The translations under genes and the position numbers were made by a program. From the NCBI GenBank assembly GCA_021205565.1, contig JAJPXG010000112.1, positions 1 through 48,736 on the forward strand: a stretch of 48,736 nucleotides of DNA, written 5' to 3'. The DNA is from Lachnospiraceae bacterium. GTDB taxonomy: Bacteria > Bacillota > Clostridia > Lachnospirales > Lachnospiraceae. Under the pieces are notes generated by a model, which had not been told where the DNA came from, did no database searches, and saw only the letters and a program-made list of their open reading frames with translations. How positions within the stretch are numbered: the stretch's first letter is position 1; each line of letters opens with the position of its first letter. Positions 1-8,873 of this stretch are shown one piece after another.

Positions 1-49
1 ATCTACACCCTTAGCAGGGGCGCCTCTTCAGCCACTTGAGTATTTCCGC
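1..49 (-). tRNA. tRNA-Ser(GCU), 5' half, cut by window edge
   Basis: On the minus strand from 49 downward there is a 7-nt acceptor strand GCGGAAA, then T8-A9, a D arm, and a 5-bp anticodon stem CGCCC/GGGTG closing the 7-nt loop CTGCTAA. The anticodon GCT lies at 15-13 and reads AGC/AGU serine codons. The long variable arm, T arm and 3' end lie outside the window. A sigma-A promoter sits about 60 nt upstream. Confidence 0.9.
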
Positions 50-106
50 GTGCTGAATTACATCCGCTACCAAACGGTAACCGCTCTTTTTCAGAGAGCA
101 GTTATG

Positions 107-135
107 ATTATACATATCAAATTTTGCTTTGTCAA
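107..135 (-). promoter_or_regulatory. sigma-A promoter of tRNA-Ser
   Basis: Minus strand: -35 TTGACA at 135-130, a 17-nt spacer, and -10 TATAAT at 112-107. Both hexamers are perfect consensus. The start point would be near 100, giving a short 5' leader before the tRNA at 49. Confidence 0.85.
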
Positions 136-283
136 CGAATTTTTTAAGAAAAATTCAACTAAAATTTCGGCGATTTTGGTCGCCACAAGATGTTGTAAAA
201 ATGCGGCTGACCAGGCACTAAATACATTTTAAGCGTATCCGGCCCGCAAAGCCTTTTGCGCAGGCATGTCACCAATCCATCAG

Positions 284-823
284 TCACCCGTTGCCCACTT
301 CCGCATACAAATTCTTTCCGCGCGCGTCAATCACAACAATCACCGGAAAGTCCTCCACCCAAAGCCTGCGGATCGCCTCCGTGCCCAGGTCGTCATACGC
401 CACCACCTCGGAAGACTTAATCGCTTTGGATAAAAGCGCGCCCGCACCGCCGACCGCCGCAAAATACACCGATCCATTGCGTACAATGGCGTCAATTACA
501 GCCTGCGACCGTTTGCCCTTTCCGATCATACCGCTCAGGCCCAGATCCAGAAGCTGCGGCGTATACTTATCCATTCTGCTGGCTGTAGTGGGTCCGGCTG
601 AACCGATCGGCCGCCCTTCCCTCGCGGGAGACGGCCCCATGTAGTAAATCAGATTCCCTTCTATATTAAAAGGAAGACCTTTTCCTTCGTCCAGCGCCTG
701 CGCCATTCTCGCATGGGCGGCATCTCTCGCCGTATAAAGCGTTCCGCTAAGATAAACATAATCTCCGGCCTGAAGGGATACAGACTCTTCTTTTGAAAAT
801 GGCACTGTGATATGCTTTTCCAT
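284..823 (-). CDS. fumB: class I fumarate hydratase, beta (C-terminal) subunit
   Basis: 179 residues. This is the small subunit of the two-subunit, [4Fe-4S]-dependent fumarase/L-tartrate dehydratase family, which interconverts fumarate and malate. The family motifs GTLYTARDAAHAR (about residues 27-39) and GSAGPTTASRMD (about 74-85) are visible. I chose the ATG at 823 because GGGAGGAA lies 5-6 nt before it; the longer reading frame to 931 has no ribosome site and a non-family N-terminus. It is the last gene of the proS-HIT-alpha-beta series, 161 nt after the alpha subunit. No strong terminator was seen downstream. L-tartrate dehydratase activity cannot be excluded. The symbol follows common usage for split clostridial enzymes, not E. 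coli FumB. Confidence 0.88.
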   Translation of the reverse strand: MEKHITVPFSKEESVSLQAGDYVYLSGTLYTARDAAHARMAQALDEGKGLPFNIEGNLIYYMGPSPAREGRPIGSAGPTTASRMDKYTPQLLDLGLSGMIGKGKRSQAVIDAIVRNGSVYFAAVGGAGALLSKAIKSSEVVAYDDLGTEAIRRLWVEDFPVIVVIDARGKNLYAEVGNG

Positions 824-984
824 AAATTCCTCCCGGCAAACTTCCGTGAAATGAATATACCAGACGTGCCGGCATCTCGATGCAGAATAGTCAGCCTCTA
901 TATTTTTATTACAACCACACAGATGCGCCAAACCGTTTGCCGGGAGCGCATCATATCATCTATAATTTCAGAAGAACTCATGCA

Positions 985-1827
985 TTATAAGACGCGAACC
1001 GCGTGCCGGTTGACATGACAACAGATATTAACTGCCACCGGCAAACCCGCAATATGTGTCGGATAGGTGTTAATATTCACTGCCAGCGCGGTGCATCTGC
1101 CGCCCAGACCGCCAGGTCCAATACCCGTCGCATTGATTTTTTCTAAAAGCTCCTGTTCCATCTCCGCCACATAGGGAATGTCAGAACGGATGTCCACCGG
1201 TCTGGTCAGCGCCTGTTTGGCTAAAAGCGCGCACTTCTCAAAGGTGCCGCCGATGCCTACACCCACCACCACAGGCGGACAGGCATTTGGTCCTGCGTCC
1301 TTCACTGCAGTCAGCACCGCTTCCTTCACGCCCTCCATACCGTCTGCGGGTTTCAGCATGAAAATACGGCTCATATTTTCACTGCCAAAGCCCTTCGGTG
1401 CGACGGTAATACGCACCTCATCTCCAGGCACAATCTGATAATGAATCACCGCCGGGGTGTTGTCCTTCGTATTCTCGCGCAGCAGCGGATCTTTCACCAC
1501 AGATTTGCGAAGATACCCCTCCGTGTAGCCCTGCCGGACGCCCTCGTGAATGGCCTCCTCCAGGCTGCCGCCCGTAAAGTGCACCTCCTGGCCCACTTCC
1601 ATGAAAATCACGGCCATTCCGGTGTCCTGGCAGATCGGTATCATATCCTCGCCCGCAATCTGAAGGTTTTCCTCAAGCTGTCCCAAAATCCGGCAGCCAA
1701 GTACGGAGGTTTCCTTCTGCTTCGCGTCGGCGAGCGCCGCCTTCATGTCCGGAGTCAGGAAATGATTGGCCTCGATGCACATTTCCCGGATATTGTCTGT
1801 TATTTCTGAAACGGAAATTGTTCTCAT
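985..1827 (-). CDS. fumA: class I fumarate hydratase, alpha (N-terminal) subunit
   Basis: 280 residues. This is the iron-sulfur subunit. Three cysteines fit the cluster ligands of the family: C66 in PICQDTG, C183 in NACPPVVVGVGIGG and C245 in GGLGGRC. Start at ATG 1827: the HIT stop codon ends at 1829, one base before this ATG, so the two genes are probably translationally coupled, and a GGAAAA serves as a weak ribosome site inside the end of the HIT gene. Such fumarases are oxygen-sensitive, which fits an anaerobe. Split alpha and beta genes are usual in clostridia, whereas E. coli FumA/FumB are fused. Confidence 0.9.
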   Translation of the reverse strand: MRTISVSEITDNIREMCIEANHFLTPDMKAALADAKQKETSVLGCRILGQLEENLQIAGEDMIPICQDTGMAVIFMEVGQEVHFTGGSLEEAIHEGVRQGYTEGYLRKSVVKDPLLRENTKDNTPAVIHYQIVPGDEVRITVAPKGFGSENMSRIFMLKPADGMEGVKEAVLTAVKDAGPNACPPVVVGVGIGGTFEKCALLAKQALTRPVDIRSDIPYVAEMEQELLEKINATGIGPGGLGGRCTALAVNINTYPTHIAGLPVAVNICCHVNRHAVRVL

Positions 1828-1828
1828 T

Positions 1829-2242
1829 TTATTTTCCAAAAATCTGCGCCTGAATGGCATCCATCTCTTCCGCCGGCAGCTCCTGCGGCTTCCAGGTCAC
1901 CATCGCCGGGCCATCCGCATAGCGCGGAATTAAATGGCAGTGGAAATGAAACACCGTCTGGCCGGCCGCCTCACCGTTGTTCTGCACGATATTGATGCCG
2001 TCCGCGTTTAAATTCTTCGTCAGCTGATCCGCCATCTCTTTCGCCAGTATCATCACCTTCCCGGCAGTCTCAGCCGGGATTTCATGAATGTCACTGTAAT
2101 GGTCCTTCGGTAAAATCAAAACATGCCCCTTTGATGCGGGACTCGCGTCCATAATCACATTGAACTCCTCATCCTCGTACACACTTCTGGTGGGGATATC
2201 CCCGTTTGCCAGTTTGCAGAAAATGCAATCGTCTCTTTTCAT
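1829..2242 (-). CDS. HIT-family nucleotide hydrolase (Hint-like)
   Basis: 137 residues. The histidine-triad motif HFHCHLIPR lies near residue 100, and an N-terminal CIFCK pair is typical of bacterial HIT proteins. They hydrolyse nucleoside phosphoramidates or aminoacyl-adenylates. It starts 2 nt after the ProRS stop, with GGGGAAAGG inside the end of proS as ribosome site. Being next to an aminoacyl-tRNA synthetase suggests it clears aminoacyl-AMP by-products, but this is inference. The exact substrate cannot be read from sequence. Confidence 0.88.
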   Translation of the reverse strand: MKRDDCIFCKLANGDIPTRSVYEDEEFNVIMDASPASKGHVLILPKDHYSDIHEIPAETAGKVMILAKEMADQLTKNLNADGINIVQNNGEAAGQTVFHFHCHLIPRYADGPAMVTWKPQELPAEEMDAIQAQIFGK

Positions 2243-2244
2243 AA

Positions 2245-3681
2245 TCAATACGCCTTTCCCCAGTAAACCATTTTTTTCGCCAGCCTGCCGCAGCAGACAC
2301 ACACATCGGACAGATGTTCCTGTTCAAAGGGCATGCAGCGGCTGGTCACTGATAATTTTTCCTTGATCTGATCCTCACAGGCCTGGTCGCCGCACCACAT
2401 GGCTTTCACAAAGCCGGTTTTTTCAGCGAAAATATTTTCCAGTTCTTCCATATTCAATGCGGTCCAGGTGTGATTGTCGCGGTGAACCCTTGCCTTTTCA
2501 AGCATGTCGTGCTGCATGGCGTTAAGAATTTCGCCGACCTTCTCCTCCAGCTCTTCAAACGGCACATCGATCTTTTCAAAGGTATCTCTTCTGCAGACCA
2601 CGCACTTACCGGCCTCGATGTCCTTGGGGCCAACCTCAATGCGAAGCGGCACGCCGCGCATTTCCTGCTCCGCGAACTTCCAGCCAGGGCTCTTGTCGGA
2701 GTCGTCCACCTTGACACGGAAGCCCTTCGCGATCAGGCGGTCTCTTAACTCTGCCGCTTTATCCAGCACGCCTTCTTTTTTCTGCTGAATCGGGATGACC
2801 ATAACGTGCGTGGGCGCTACCTTCGGGGGCAGGCACAGGCCACGGTTGTCGCCGTGCACCATGATAATCGCGCCGATTAAGCGGGTCGTCATGCCCCAGG
2901 AGGTCTGATGCACATATTTCAGTTTATTATCTTTATCCGTAAACTGGATGTCGAAGGCTTTTGCGAAGCCGTCGCCGAAATTATGGCTGGTGCCGCTCTG
3001 CAGAGCCTTTCCGTCGTGCATCAGCGCCTCGATAGTATAAGTCGCCTCCGCGCCGGCAAATTTTTCTTTATCCGTCTTGCGGCCCTTGATGACCGGAATT
3101 GCCAGCACCTGCTCGCAGAAATCCGCGTATACGTTCAGCATCTGCAGCGTCCGCTCCTCGGCCTCCTCAGCGGTCGCGTGCGCGGTATGGCCCTCCTGCC
3201 ACAAAAATTCACGGCTGCGCAGGAAGGGGCGGGTCTCCTTCTCCCAGCGGACGACGCTGCACCACTGGTTGTACACCTTCGGCAGGTCTCTGTAGGAATG
3301 TATGTCATTTTTATAAAAATCGCAGAACAGAGTCTCAGATGTGGGGCGCACACAGAGCCGTTCCTGCAGCGGCTGCAGGCCGCCGTGAGTCACCCAGGCC
3401 ACCTCGGGCGCGAAGCCCTCCACATGATCCTTTTCCTTATTTAATAAGCTCTCCGGGATAAACATAGGCATATACACGTTCTCCACGCCTACCGCCTTGA
3501 ATCTCTGATCAAGCTGAGACTGGATCAGCTCCCAGATTGCGTAGCCCGCCGGCTTGATTGCCATGCAGCCCTTCACGGAAGTATATTCGATCAGCTCCGC
3601 CTTTTTAACCACGTCCGTGTACCACTGGGCGAAGTCCTCCTCCATGGAAGTGATCGCTTCCACCATTTTTTTGTCAGCCAT
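2245..3681 (-). CDS. proS: prolyl-tRNA synthetase, archaeal/eukaryal type
   Basis: 478 residues, the usual size for the short type-3 ProRS without the editing insertion. Class II motifs are visible: [10 protein letters not shown] (motif 2 region), [33 protein letters not shown], and [20 protein letters not shown] (motif 3). The C-terminal zinc/ProRS-C region carries C-x2-C pairs. Start MADKK at 3681 with a strong GGAGGAGG 8 nt upstream; the extra residues of the longer frame overlap the ribosome site. A T-box leader with its own promoter precedes it. It heads the operon with HIT and fumarase. Confidence 0.95.
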   Translation of the reverse strand: MADKKMVEAITSMEEDFAQWYTDVVKKAELIEYTSVKGCMAIKPAGYAIWELIQSQLDQRFKAVGVENVYMPMFIPESLLNKEKDHVEGFAPEVAWVTHGGLQPLQERLCVRPTSETLFCDFYKNDIHSYRDLPKVYNQWCSVVRWEKETRPFLRSREFLWQEGHTAHATAEEAEERTLQMLNVYADFCEQVLAIPVIKGRKTDKEKFAGAEATYTIEALMHDGKALQSGTSHNFGDGFAKAFDIQFTDKDNKLKYVHQTSWGMTTRLIGAIIMVHGDNRGLCLPPKVAPTHVMVIPIQQKKEGVLDKAAELRDRLIAKGFRVKVDDSDKSPGWKFAEQEMRGVPLRIEVGPKDIEAGKCVVCRRDTFEKIDVPFEELEEKVGEILNAMQHDMLEKARVHRDNHTWTALNMEELENIFAEKTGFVKAMWCGDQACEDQIKEKLSVTSRCMPFEQEHLSDVCVCCGRLAKKMVYWGKAY

Positions 3682-3740
3682 TTTCTTTCCTCCTCCTGAA
3701 ATCATAAATGCGAAAAGTCATCTGTAATCACCGCAATGTA

Positions 3741-4030
3741 AAAGTCCTCAGGCAGACAGCCTCCCGGGCATGCCTGCATGCCCCGGCCTCACCGCTGAAG
3801 TCACTTTCACTGTAAATCAACGAAAGGGCAGCACACCGCTCCTCCCGCAAGGGACCGGAGACCGGCGGTACCACCCTTCTTTATGCTCTCACATACACTC
3901 TTAGCCGTTAACGCCGGCTTACGTTGCGCTTTCGCGAAAAGCTCCCCGGAGGGTTTCCGTCATCCGCGGCAGGAATTCACACCATCCATTCCCTCTCTGC
4001 AGCCCGATTCTACGTACTTGCCCGGTTCTT
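3741..4030 (-). promoter_or_regulatory. proline T-box riboswitch leader of proS
   Basis: On the minus strand, 3878-3864 reads AAGGGTGGTACCGCC, the conserved T-box that pairs with the uncharged tRNA 3' end. A stem I-like region precedes it (AGAGAGGGAATGG near 3997-3985). The stretch GAAACCCTCC near 3957-3948 can supply a proline CCN specifier codon. An antiterminator pairing AGGG (3877-3874) with CCCT near 3829-3826 is possible, and GC-rich hairpins near 3785-3745 precede a short T run. Low charged tRNA-Pro should allow read-through into proS. Exact stem boundaries were not folded. Confidence 0.88.
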
Positions 4031-4045
4031 TGCTCATGTGTCCAA

Positions 4046-4074
4046 ATTCTAAAATAATTTTGCCCCTGTGTCAA
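4046..4074 (-). promoter_or_regulatory. sigma-A promoter of the T-box/proS operon
   Basis: Minus strand: -35 TTGACA at 4074-4069, a 17-nt spacer, -10 TAGAAT at 4051-4046. The predicted start near 4040 fits the 5' end of the T-box leader. Confidence 0.85.
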
Positions 4075-4173
4075 GCATTTTTATATCATTTACGCCTGGT
4101 CTGCCGCTGTTTTCAGTCACCAGGTACACAAAATCAGGCGTCGGGCATGTCTGCAGGAATAGTCCCTGCATTT

Positions 4174-6066
4174 TCAGCCGACCTTAGGTTTATCTCCTCC
4201 TTGATAATACCTCGCCTGCGCGTTCCAGAGTGCCGCATACCTTCCGCCCTCATCCTGAAGCAGTTCCTCGTGCCTTCCCTGTTGAATAATGTTTCCCTCC
4301 TCCATGACCAGAATACGGTCGCAGAATCTGCAGGAGGAAAGGCGGTGCGAAATAAATATGACAGTGCTGTCACGCAAAAGAGTGTGTATATTTTCATATA
4401 TCACAGATTCGGAAAGCGGATCGAGCGAGGATGTGGGTTCATCCATGATAAAAATCAATTCATCCTGATATCGCGCGCGGGCAATTGCGATTTTCTGCAT
4501 CTCGCCGCCGGAGACCTCAATCCCGTTCGGGTCGAGCTGACGGAAGAGCGAGCTGTCAAGCAGCTCACAAAAACGATCCGGCAGTCCCGCGAACCGGATG
4601 GATTCTGAAACCCTCTGCATATCCGGTGAGGCACAGGCCGCAATATTTTCCTTGATCGGCAGAGCAAAGAGGCAAAAATCCTGGAAGACGACAGAAATTC
4701 CGGCAAAGCCATTCTCATCTGTATGGGCAGTCCCATTTACAAGAATGGTTCCCTTCTGCGGACGCAGCAGGCCGCAAAGAAGCATAATCAGCGTGCTCTT
4801 GCCGCTGCCGTTTCTCCCGACCACCGCCACATGCTCACCTTTTCTGATTGTCAGATTGAGATCGCGGATGCCAAATTTTCCCGCTCCCTTCCCGTAGGAG
4901 AAGTCCACGTTCCGGGCCACAACCACGGTGTCCTGAGAGCATCCTCCTGTCAATATATCCGAACCGGGCAGGGCATCCGGGCATATTGATGTACTCTCCC
5001 CTGTTTTCGATTCTGCCGTGAACCCGGCGACGGTATTTTTCTCACACTCCAGATGCTCCCAGAACGCGTCCAGCCAGAGGACAACATCCTGATTTCTGAC
5101 AGCCGCCTCACCCATTGCGACGCAACTGTCATAAAACCGTTTCAGAATGCCGCTGAAGCTTGTAAAGACACCGACAGTGATCATTCCCCGAAGCGCCAGC
5201 AGCCCCGCCAACAGATAGATCAGGCAGTTCGAAATCTGTTTACAGGCCTGTCCGGCACCGTTTACAGCAGCAGCCGTCTTTTCATAAGCCCGGCTTTTCC
5301 CATATTTCTGCGCATTCGCGTCGTCGATCAGGTTTGAAATGATGCCGTCCTGCCTGAAAACCCGCACTTCCTTCGCGGTTTTTAAAAATCGCAGGTACTC
5401 CCTGTCCAGATACCAGCCGATTTTATAGAGCGGCAGAATCTGCGCGTGATATGTTTTTCTGTGTGCCAGCAGGTAAAATGACCGCCTCACAGAACTGGCA
5501 ATCAAAACCGCATTTGCCAGAACCACCATTGCCGCCGCAATCGCTGCCCCTGTATCGATCAGCGTCACATTGATCCCACTGCCGCATAAAGTGACAGCCG
5601 CCGAAAGGATGGAAACCACGCAGCCGATCACGCTGTTCATCACCTCAATCACGGACGATAATTTCACGTCATTCTCATCCGTCAGTTCATAGATTTTTCG
5701 TTTCTGGCTCTGAAACGAATCACGCAGGAACGTCTCGTAGCAAACCCTTGCAGACTTCTCCGCAATCAGACGGTTCTGTGTTGTCAGAAAGCGGCTGTTC
5801 TCGATCGCCAGCTGTTTTTCAATCACGGACAAAATCGACTGATACAGCAGATTTGCCAGCGTCAGCGTCAGAACGGCCCGCACCAGCACCGCTGTCTGTC
5901 TGCCGGCCAGTCCGTCGATCATCCGGGCTGCCAGTACCAGATTCACATAAGGAAAAGCAGTTCCAAGAACGGTACTGAGCAGATTGCCAATGAGCAGTCC
6001 CGGGTGCCATTTCCATAACAGCGCAAACGTTTTCCGGTATAAAGTATATGTCTTTTTCACAGGCAC
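4174..6066 (-). CDS. ABC exporter, permease-ATPase half-transporter A
   Basis: 630 residues. An N-terminal membrane region (helices around residues 22-80, 140-200 and 275-310) is followed by an ATPase domain: Walker A GRNGSGKST at about 418-426, signature SGGEMQK at 519-525, Walker B FIMDEP at 539-544, and switch His in FISHRLS. It overlaps the preceding gene by 10 nt, so the two are coupled and probably form a heterodimeric exporter. A linker of about 60 residues (340-400) separates membrane and ATPase parts. No substrate gene lies beside it; peptides, lipids or drugs are all possible. Confidence 0.85.
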   Translation of the reverse strand: MPVKKTYTLYRKTFALLWKWHPGLLIGNLLSTVLGTAFPYVNLVLAARMIDGLAGRQTAVLVRAVLTLTLANLLYQSILSVIEKQLAIENSRFLTTQNRLIAEKSARVCYETFLRDSFQSQKRKIYELTDENDVKLSSVIEVMNSVIGCVVSILSAAVTLCGSGINVTLIDTGAAIAAAMVVLANAVLIASSVRRSFYLLAHRKTYHAQILPLYKIGWYLDREYLRFLKTAKEVRVFRQDGIISNLIDDANAQKYGKSRAYEKTAAAVNGAGQACKQISNCLIYLLAGLLALRGMITVGVFTSFSGILKRFYDSCVAMGEAAVRNQDVVLWLDAFWEHLECEKNTVAGFTAESKTGESTSICPDALPGSDILTGGCSQDTVVVARNVDFSYGKGAGKFGIRDLNLTIRKGEHVAVVGRNGSGKSTLIMLLCGLLRPQKGTILVNGTAHTDENGFAGISVVFQDFCLFALPIKENIAACASPDMQRVSESIRFAGLPDRFCELLDSSLFRQLDPNGIEVSGGEMQKIAIARARYQDELIFIMDEPTSSLDPLSESVIYENIHTLLRDSTVIFISHRLSSCRFCDRILVMEEGNIIQQGRHEELLQDEGGRYAALWNAQARYYQGGDKPKVG

Positions 6067-7838
6067 ACCTCCCGCAGCTCTTCTCTCTGATAATTTCTGC
6101 GCTGGGTTTCAAACAGTTCACTGTATTTTCCACCCCGCTCCATCAGTTCCTGATGAGAGCCGGACTCCACAATTTTTCCATTCTCCAGCAGGATAATTCT
6201 GTCACAGAACAGGGTGGAGGCCAGCCGATGGGAAATGAAGAGGCTGATTTTTCCTTCCGAGAACTGACTATAATGATGGTAAAGATTCTGCTCCGCAATA
6301 GGGTCCAAAGAAGCGGTAGGTTCGTCTAAAATCAGGCACTTCGATGGTTTATAAATTGCCCGTGCCAGCGCCAGCTTCTGCATCTCGCCGCCGGAGAGAC
6401 TCACGGCGTCCGGATAAATCTCCTGGATAAAGCGTTTCTGTAAATCAACGCCGGTCAGTCCGGCGTCCTCCACGCTCTTTTGCAGGCGGTCTGAATTTGC
6501 TTCGCCCAGCGCGATATTTTCCGCGATTGTCATCGGCAGAACGCTGATCTCCTGAAAAACCGCCGAGAACATGGCAATATATTCCTGCGAGTCAAATTCT
6601 GTGATATTGATACCGTTCAGTAAAATCCTTCCTTCCGTGGGCGTCAGCAGGCCGCAAAGCAGCAGCGCCAGGGTCGTCTTCCCGGCGCCGTTTAAGCCGA
6701 CAACGCCGGTTTTCTCTGTGCGCGACAGCTTCAGGCTCAGATGGTCAATGATCAGATGACTGCTGCCAGGATAATGGTACAATACATTCAGAAACTCGAT
6801 TGTCTCCACTTCCTGCGGCAGCGGCCTTTTTCCTTTTCGTCTGTCCGCCTCTTTAAACGGATGAAGGAAAGCTGTCAGCTCCGCCACGTCCAGGCCGCTT
6901 TTGTATGCCTGCTGCATGCCCTCCGCGATGCGCGAGAGCATGCCCGAAAAGGAAGCGGTCAGGCTGATATAAAAGACAAAATCCGCCACTGTCATTTCCC
7001 GCTGCATATACAGATACACCAGGCACAGGTAAATACCGGTATCCCGCAGGAAATGGACAAGCGCGTTCATCTGCCGGTTTAAGGAGGCTGCAGACTCACT
7101 CTTCCTCAGGACGCCGTCCTTTTGGGCCGCGAAGCGGTCATATTTTTCAAAAAGCCAGCCGCTCATGTGAAATATCCGCATATCCTTAGCGCACGCGGCA
7201 GCCCCGGCCTTACTGACAATATAGGCAATCCTGCGCTGCATAGGCGCCAGCAGGTCCCTGTAACAGCGCTGCTTCCCGGCAGCATGTATATTGAGAAAAT
7301 AAGTCGCCAGATAAGACGCCGTCACCACAAGCGCCAGCGCCCAGTGAAGGGAGGAGAGAACCGATATATAAACCAAGAGACCGATCATGCCGCAGGCCAC
7401 ATCCGCAACAGTCGACAAAAGCTCCACTACGCAGGGCTGCTCCCGGTTTACAGACGCACGAACATTGGAAATTGACCTCTGATAGCCTGCGTCAAGCGTT
7501 TTTTCGTAAGGAACCGTCATGCGTTCAACGTTAATCTGTCGGCCCAGGTCAGATTTCACCAGTTCAGCGCCCAGTTTCATCTGAGACTGCGCCCAAACCG
7601 AAGTCAGACTCAGGGCAGTGACCCCAAGCGTCAGCGCCAGCAGCATCGCCGCGAAATCATACATGCCACGTTCGTCCGTAATGCACTGCACCAGCTGCCT
7701 GCTCATATAGCTGGTAAGCAGCGGCAGAAGCAACGCAGCCCCCGCACTCGCGGCCATAGACACGCAAATAAAACTTTTCCATTCCCTGCACGAACGAAAG
7801 GAATAGCGGACAGAGTGAATGATATCTTTGAAATGCAT
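6057..7838 (-). CDS. ABC exporter, permease-ATPase half-transporter B
   Basis: 593 residues, first gene of the two-gene exporter. An N-terminal six-helix-type membrane domain begins after about residue 20. The ATPase domain has Walker A GLNGAGKTT, signature LSGGEMQKLALARA, Walker B LILDEPTASLD and LFISHRLAS. The 5' leader contains tandem degenerate repeats (7858-7944) and a TATAAT -10. It shares the SGGEMQK signature with its partner, so the two genes probably arose by duplication. Substrate unknown. Confidence 0.85.
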   Translation of the reverse strand: MHFKDIIHSVRYSFRSCREWKSFICVSMAASAGAALLLPLLTSYMSRQLVQCITDERGMYDFAAMLLALTLGVTALSLTSVWAQSQMKLGAELVKSDLGRQINVERMTVPYEKTLDAGYQRSISNVRASVNREQPCVVELLSTVADVACGMIGLLVYISVLSSLHWALALVVTASYLATYFLNIHAAGKQRCYRDLLAPMQRRIAYIVSKAGAAACAKDMRIFHMSGWLFEKYDRFAAQKDGVLRKSESAASLNRQMNALVHFLRDTGIYLCLVYLYMQREMTVADFVFYISLTASFSGMLSRIAEGMQQAYKSGLDVAELTAFLHPFKEADRRKGKRPLPQEVETIEFLNVLYHYPGSSHLIIDHLSLKLSRTEKTGVVGLNGAGKTTLALLLCGLLTPTEGRILLNGINITEFDSQEYIAMFSAVFQEISVLPMTIAENIALGEANSDRLQKSVEDAGLTGVDLQKRFIQEIYPDAVSLSGGEMQKLALARAIYKPSKCLILDEPTASLDPIAEQNLYHHYSQFSEGKISLFISHRLASTLFCDRIILLENGKIVESGSHQELMERGGKYSELFETQRRNYQREELREVCL

Positions 7839-7857
7839 GAACCGGATCCCCTCTCTT

Positions 7858-7944
7858 TGAAGCGAAACACTATAAGTGAAGTGCTTTAAATGAAAGCACT
7901 CCTGATTGCAGCTTTTTTAATCGAAGCGCTTTTAACAGAAGCAG
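7858..7944. repeat. degenerate tandem ~15-bp repeats in leader of the ABC pair
   Basis: On the plus strand related units follow one another at about 14-18 nt: GTGAAGTGCTTTAA, ATGAAAGCACTCC, TGATTGCAGCTTTTTTAA, TCGAAGCGCTTTTAA and CAGAAGC. Neighbouring units can pair as small hairpins (AGTGCTTT with AAAGCACT). They lie between the -10 and the start codon of the upstream ABC gene, so they could be regulator sites or leader-RNA structure. Confidence 0.5.
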
Positions 7945-8100
7945 TCTCTGAGAGGATTATACCGCCGTACTCACAGCAGAAACAGTCTTGTTCTGCATAC
8001 CGTTTTGCAGTATAATATTAGTGGAAAAAGGCACGCCTGTCAGCAAAAGCACTGACCCCCGCCCCGAACCAGCCATGTAAATATCCTGAAGAGAATCTCA

Positions 8101-8127
8101 AAATCCGGGGTAACTGCCCCGGATTTT
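8101..8127 (-). terminator. terminator hairpin after the pseudouridine synthase
   Basis: A perfect 10-bp stem AAATCCGGGG/CCCCGGATTT with a 6-nt loop, followed on the minus strand by a short T run. It lies 48 nt past the stop of the kinase-regulator-RluA operon. Confidence 0.7.
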
Positions 8128-8174
8128 ATGCATTGTCATTCTGTAATTGTCTGAAGATGTATTCTGCTTTGTCC

Positions 8175-8870
8175 TCATTCTTTTTTCGCAGAAAACACCT
8201 GAAACACCTCGTTGCGCGGCTCAACCGTCACCCTCAGCTCCTTCCCCGTCTCAGGATGCAGAAGCGTCAGAGTATCCGCACATAAGGCCACAAAATCTGC
8301 CTTTAATTCCCGGCCAAGCGCCAGGCTCTCCTTACTTCCGTATTTTAAATCGCCCAAAAGTGGCAGGCCATGCGCCGCCATCTGACAGCGGATCTGGTGA
8401 AAGCGGCCCGTCTCAAGGTCAATCCTGGCCAGAGCCGCGTTTCCCTGTACTTTTTGAAGGCGATATGTCAATACCGCCTTCTGTGCGCCGCGTACAGCAG
8501 TTACAATTCTCGCCCGACCGCCTTCCTTCATCAGGAAGTCGTTAAGCTCCACCGGCTCATCCAGCTTATAGTTCATCACTTCCGGAAGATATACTACCGC
8601 GCGGTAGCTCTTTTTCATCCGCCCGTTTTGAAGCTGTCTCGCCAGCTCCGCGGCCGTTTTCTGATCCTTCGCCACCGCCAGGAGTCCCTCCACTGGCTGG
8701 TCGAGCCGGTGAGCCAATCCCAGATATGGGATCTTCGTACCGTGGCTTAAATAATTTTTCAGCTCGCTGACCACATCTGCCTGGCTGACTCTGGCGCTCT
8801 CGGTCGCCAGGCCGGCCGGTTTATAGACCACCAAAAGCCTCTCGTCCTCGTATACAATCTCCGTCCGCAT
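8175..8870 (-). CDS. RluA-family RNA pseudouridine synthase
   Basis: 231 residues, without an S4 domain, so shorter than RluC/RluD. The catalytic motif HRLDQPVEGLL carries the nucleophilic Asp. RIDLETGRFHQIRCQMA and PLLGDLKYG are the conserved downstream blocks. It isomerises uridine in rRNA or tRNA; the target base cannot be told. The ATG is 3 nt after the response-regulator stop and has no clear ribosome site, so translation is probably coupled. Its place in a two-component operon is odd but seen in Firmicutes. Confidence 0.87.
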   Translation of the reverse strand: MRTEIVYEDERLLVVYKPAGLATESARVSQADVVSELKNYLSHGTKIPYLGLAHRLDQPVEGLLAVAKDQKTAAELARQLQNGRMKKSYRAVVYLPEVMNYKLDEPVELNDFLMKEGGRARIVTAVRGAQKAVLTYRLQKVQGNAALARIDLETGRFHQIRCQMAAHGLPLLGDLKYGSKESLALGRELKADFVALCADTLTLLHPETGKELRVTVEPRNEVFQVFSAKKE

Positions 8871-8873
8871 AGA

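Larger units (their letters stand above)
7839..8174. other. intergenic region between ABC pair and pseudouridine synthase
   Basis: No gene was seen. It holds the tandem repeats, a minus-strand -10 TATAAT at 7961-7956 with no good -35, a short dyad CTGCA-N8-TGCAG near 7994-8011, and a terminator hairpin at 8101-8127. Confidence 0.6.

Noticed and set aside
230-270. Terminator after fumarase beta
   Set aside because: The GCAAA/TTTGC pairing is short and lacks a T run.
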